A DNA stretch of 8,132 nucleotides, taken from Candidatus Methanophagales archaeon (GTDB taxonomy: Archaea; Halobacteriota; Syntropharchaeia; Alkanophagales; Methanospirareceae). The stretch lies in NCBI GenBank assembly GCA_030668065.1, contig DAOUUS010000060.1, positions 1 to 8,132 on the forward strand, given 5' to 3'. Made by a program: the position numbers and the translations under genes. The notes below the pieces were generated by a model, which worked only from the letters and a program-made list of their open reading frames with translations, was not told the origin of the DNA and did no database searches. Below, piece after piece: positions 6,787 through 8,132 of the stretch (the first letter of the stretch is position 1; each line of letters starts with the position of its first letter).

Positions 6787-6852
6787 GACACAGATTAACG
6801 CTGATTAACGCAGAAGAACACAAATCTGCGTAAATCCGTGTAAATCTGCGTC
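6787..6852. repeat. Palindromic repeat of 10-base units (imperfect 28-base inverted arms)
   Basis: The left arm (6787-6814) and right arm (6825-6852) are inverted copies matching at 23 of 28 positions, around a 10-base centre (AGAACACAAA). Each arm is itself periodic. The right side is AAATCTGCGT, AAATCCGTGT, AAATCTGCGT (6822-6851); the left side has CAGATTAACG, CTGATTAACG, CAGA (6791-6814). No protein is encoded. From memory, sequences of this ATCTGCGTAAATC type recur in many prokaryotic genomes; this one sits between two genes and could form a long hairpin, ending the surface-protein transcript or acting as an interspersed repeat. Confidence 0.8.
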
Positions 6853-6871
6853 GTAAATAGGTAGCAGCTAC

Positions 6872-6878
6872 TTATATA
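6872..6878 (+). promoter_or_regulatory. TATA box of larB
   Basis: TTATATA, 17 bases before ATG 6895. The usual archaeal TATA-to-start distance puts the transcript start at or very near the ATG, and no Shine-Dalgarno sequence precedes it (AACTAAAGTTAA), so a leaderless or nearly leaderless mRNA is likely. Confidence 0.5.
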
Positions 6879-6894
6879 CAAGAACTAAAGTTAA

Positions 6895-7677
6895 ATGGAA
6901 GAGATACTGAAACGATTCGCGAGCGGGAAATTAAGCACAGAAGAGGCTGCACGAGAACTAAAGTTAGATGGCATAGGAAGGTTAGGGGACTTCGCGAAAA
7001 TAGACCTGAACCGGCAGTACAGGACGGGGATACCCGAAATAGTGTTTGCCGAGGGGAAAAAAAGTGCTGACGTGGCGGATATTGCATTGGCACATGCAAC
7101 GGCAAAGGGCTTTGCGTTAATAAGTCGGGCGAGTCACGAAGATGTAGCAGAACTAAAAGCAAAAAACAGTATCACAGAAGAAGATTTAGAGGTGGATTTT
7201 AACGAAGTTGCGAATACGATATTAGTAAAGAAGAAGGGGTATGAGTTCACCAAACGAGGTAAAATCGGTGTAATCGCAGCAGGAACCGCGGATATACCGG
7301 TTGCCGAAGAGGCGCGGGTGGTTGCTGAGGTCTGCGGTTGCGAAGTGCTAACAGTTTACGATGTGGGTATTGCGGGCATACACCGGTTGGTGAAGCCTCT
7401 TGAAGAGTTTGTAACCGCAGATGTAGCGGCTGTGGTTGTGGTTGCGGGTATGGAAGGGGCGTTGCCTTCGGTGGTTGCGAGTCTCGTGGACATGCCTGTG
7501 ATAGGCGTTCCTACGTCTGTGGGCTACGGCATAGGTGGAAAAGGTATTGCCGCGCTTTTAGCTATGTTGCAGAGTTGCTCACCGGGATTGGCAGTGGTAA
7601 ATATTGATAATGGTGTAGGTGCGGGGACGTTCGCGGCTAAATGCGTGATGCACAGAAAGAGCAACACTCAAATTTGA
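6895..7677 (+). CDS. larB: LarB: pyridinium-3,5-biscarboxylic acid mononucleotide synthase
   Basis: A 260-residue cytosolic protein of the LarB family (PurE/NCAIR-mutase-like fold). In characterised LarB, nicotinic acid adenine dinucleotide is carboxylated at C5 and hydrolysed to the biscarboxylated mononucleotide and AMP, the first step to the nickel-pincer cofactor of LarA-type racemases. The N-terminal part (1 to about 100) has the usual short helical region (ILKRFASGKLSTEEAAREL), then GIPEIVFAEGK. The PurE-like core carries GTADIPVAEEA (130-140), VYDVGIAGIHRL (about 153-164, H163), VVVAGMEGALPSVVASLVDM, GVPTSVGYGIGGKGIAALLA and SCSPGLAVVNIDNGVGAG. C228 in SCSPG aligns with the cysteine reported to form the substrate adduct in Lactiplantibacillus LarB (Cys221). 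ATG at 6895 has no ribosome site; TATA at 6872-6878 suggests a leaderless message. No larA, larC or larE lies in the window. An oligo-T terminator follows. Confidence 0.95.
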   Translation: MEEILKRFASGKLSTEEAARELKLDGIGRLGDFAKIDLNRQYRTGIPEIVFAEGKKSADVADIALAHATAKGFALISRASHEDVAELKAKNSITEEDLEVDFNEVANTILVKKKGYEFTKRGKIGVIAAGTADIPVAEEARVVAEVCGCEVLTVYDVGIAGIHRLVKPLEEFVTADVAAVVVVAGMEGALPSVVASLVDMPVIGVPTSVGYGIGGKGIAALLAMLQSCSPGLAVVNIDNGVGAGTFAAKCVMHRKSNTQI

Positions 7678-7699
7678 CTTTTTGCCGCTTTTTTCATTG
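7678..7699 (+). terminator. Oligo-T terminator behind larB
   Basis: Directly after the TGA stop come T5 (7679-7683) and T6 (7689-7694) separated by GCCGC, without a stable hairpin. Double T-tracts like this are typical of archaeal intrinsic termination. Confidence 0.6.
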
Positions 7700-7801
7700 T
7701 CTATCCAAATTATACACCTTCTATGAAATGAACGAAGCGGAAAGGCTATTTGATAGAAACTAACAACAGCTTATGAATATGACCTAAACTTAAAATTTCA
7801 A
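7700..7801. other. Intergenic stretch without a recognisable gene
   Basis: AT-rich. A TATA-like AAATTATACA near 7706-7715 is followed by a very short ORF at 7728-7763 (MNEAERLFDRN). Its start looks protein-like but it stops after 11 codons. I see no RNA gene or repeat. It may be the remnant of a decayed gene or chance. Confidence 0.35.
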
Positions 7802-8017
7802 TCAGAATCCCTTTAGCAGCCCCAACAGAATTTTCATTTCTTCTCGCTTCTCTTGTTCCTCTATCTCAGCCAGTTCTTCTGAAATGTCTCTGTTACGCAA
7901 TTTTCTTACAGCCAGTTCAAATGTTTTTCTCAATGTCTCGTCTTGTATCTTCATTTTCCTAAGCTCAATTATAACGTCTGAATTTAAGGTTGAGCCTCTG
8001 GAAGCACACCTATTCAA
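7802..8017 (-). CDS. Uncertain small hypothetical protein (71 aa), possibly a gene remnant
   Basis: Minus-strand frame of 71 codons from TTG 8015-8017 to TGA. The product is charged and helical, with a short Leu-rich end: segments NSDVIIELRKMKI, LRKTFELAVRKLRN, EELAEIEEQEKREEMKILL, and final LLGLLKGF. This amphipathic Lys/Glu pattern looks more like real protein than a chance frame, but I recognise no family. The start is weak: AGAGG touches the TTG with no spacer, and a stop (8024-8026) closes the frame just upstream. ATG at 7952-7954 would give a shorter 50-residue form. A TATA-like AATTATATG on this strand (8059-8067) could drive it. It could be a genuine small gene, or the 3' end of a larger gene whose 5' part is gone. 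No neighbour context helps. Confidence 0.4.
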   Translation of the reverse strand: MNRCASRGSTLNSDVIIELRKMKIQDETLRKTFELAVRKLRNRDISEELAEIEEQEKREEMKILLGLLKGF

Positions 8018-8132
8018 CCTCTTTTATTAAATCAATTCATTACGCATGCCTCTTATTCATATAATTTTTGTTATAATCATTTAAAATTGTATTGAACCCA
8101 TTTTTAACATTATTTTCTAAATATGGGTAAAT
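8018..8132. other. AT-rich intergenic end of window
   Basis: Strongly AT-rich, with no ORF of note on either strand. It contains the TATA-like element on the minus strand near 8059-8069 mentioned for the small ORF. Nothing else is recognised; the next gene lies beyond the window. Confidence 0.4.

Noticed and set aside
6787..6852. CRISPR-like array
   Set aside because: The units are 10 bases, contiguous and arranged as an inverted pair, with no unique spacers and no cas genes.
1..8132. tRNA, rRNA or mobile-element genes
   Set aside because: I looked for cloverleaf-type stems with TTC-type loops, rRNA-like stretches, transposase or integrase motifs and terminal repeats, and saw none. A dedicated tRNA scan would be decisive.

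Overview
This window looks like ordinary chromosomal DNA from a methanogen-like euryarchaeon. The evidence is an archaeal-type threonyl-tRNA synthetase with its own N-terminal editing domain, a COG1340-type archaeal coiled-coil protein, an archaeal-style serine hydroxymethyltransferase end, a large secreted protein ending in a PGF-CTERM (archaeosortase) signal, TATA-box promoters, and GGTGA/GGAG ribosome sites. The modular surface protein and the SHMT and coiled-coil sequence styles fit Methanosarcinales or ANME-1 relatives. That placement is an inference from protein style and was not tested.

Layout, left to right. Positions 1-405 hold the C-terminal third of serine hydroxymethyltransferase (+), cut by the window edge. 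Positions 406-536 are a leader with a good TATA box and a candidate 27-codon ORF that overlaps the next start. Positions 537-1406 encode a 289-residue coiled-coil protein (+). Positions 1576-1968 (-) encode a YjbQ/UPF0047 protein (secondary thiamine-phosphate synthase family), divergent from thrS (2045-3955, +), which starts at TTG; the two share a 76-base promoter region. Positions 4037-6754 (+) encode a 905-residue exported protein: signal peptide, Ig-like domain, parallel beta-helix, choice-of-anchor-like domain, two CARDB domains, Gly-rich hinge, calcium-binding-type repeat, Thr/Pro stalk and PGF-CTERM anchor. Positions 6755-6894 carry a palindromic repeat built of 10-base units. Positions 6895-7677 (+) encode LarB, the first enzyme of nickel-pincer nucleotide synthesis, probably from a nearly leaderless transcript. 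Positions 7678-8132 are AT-rich: an oligo-T terminator, then one short uncertain minus-strand ORF.

The genes do not form an obvious pathway. Most appear to be separate transcription units, each with its own promoter: one-carbon metabolism, translation, cofactor synthesis (thiamine-related, nickel pincer) and the cell surface. I see no defence system, CRISPR array, tRNA, rRNA, transposase or integrase. The observations most worth a second look are the 10-base-period palindromic repeat, the C8 tract exactly between the ectodomain and the anchor of the surface protein, the small upstream ORF before the coiled-coil gene, and the isolated larB. I do not see convincing evidence of a new multi-gene system.
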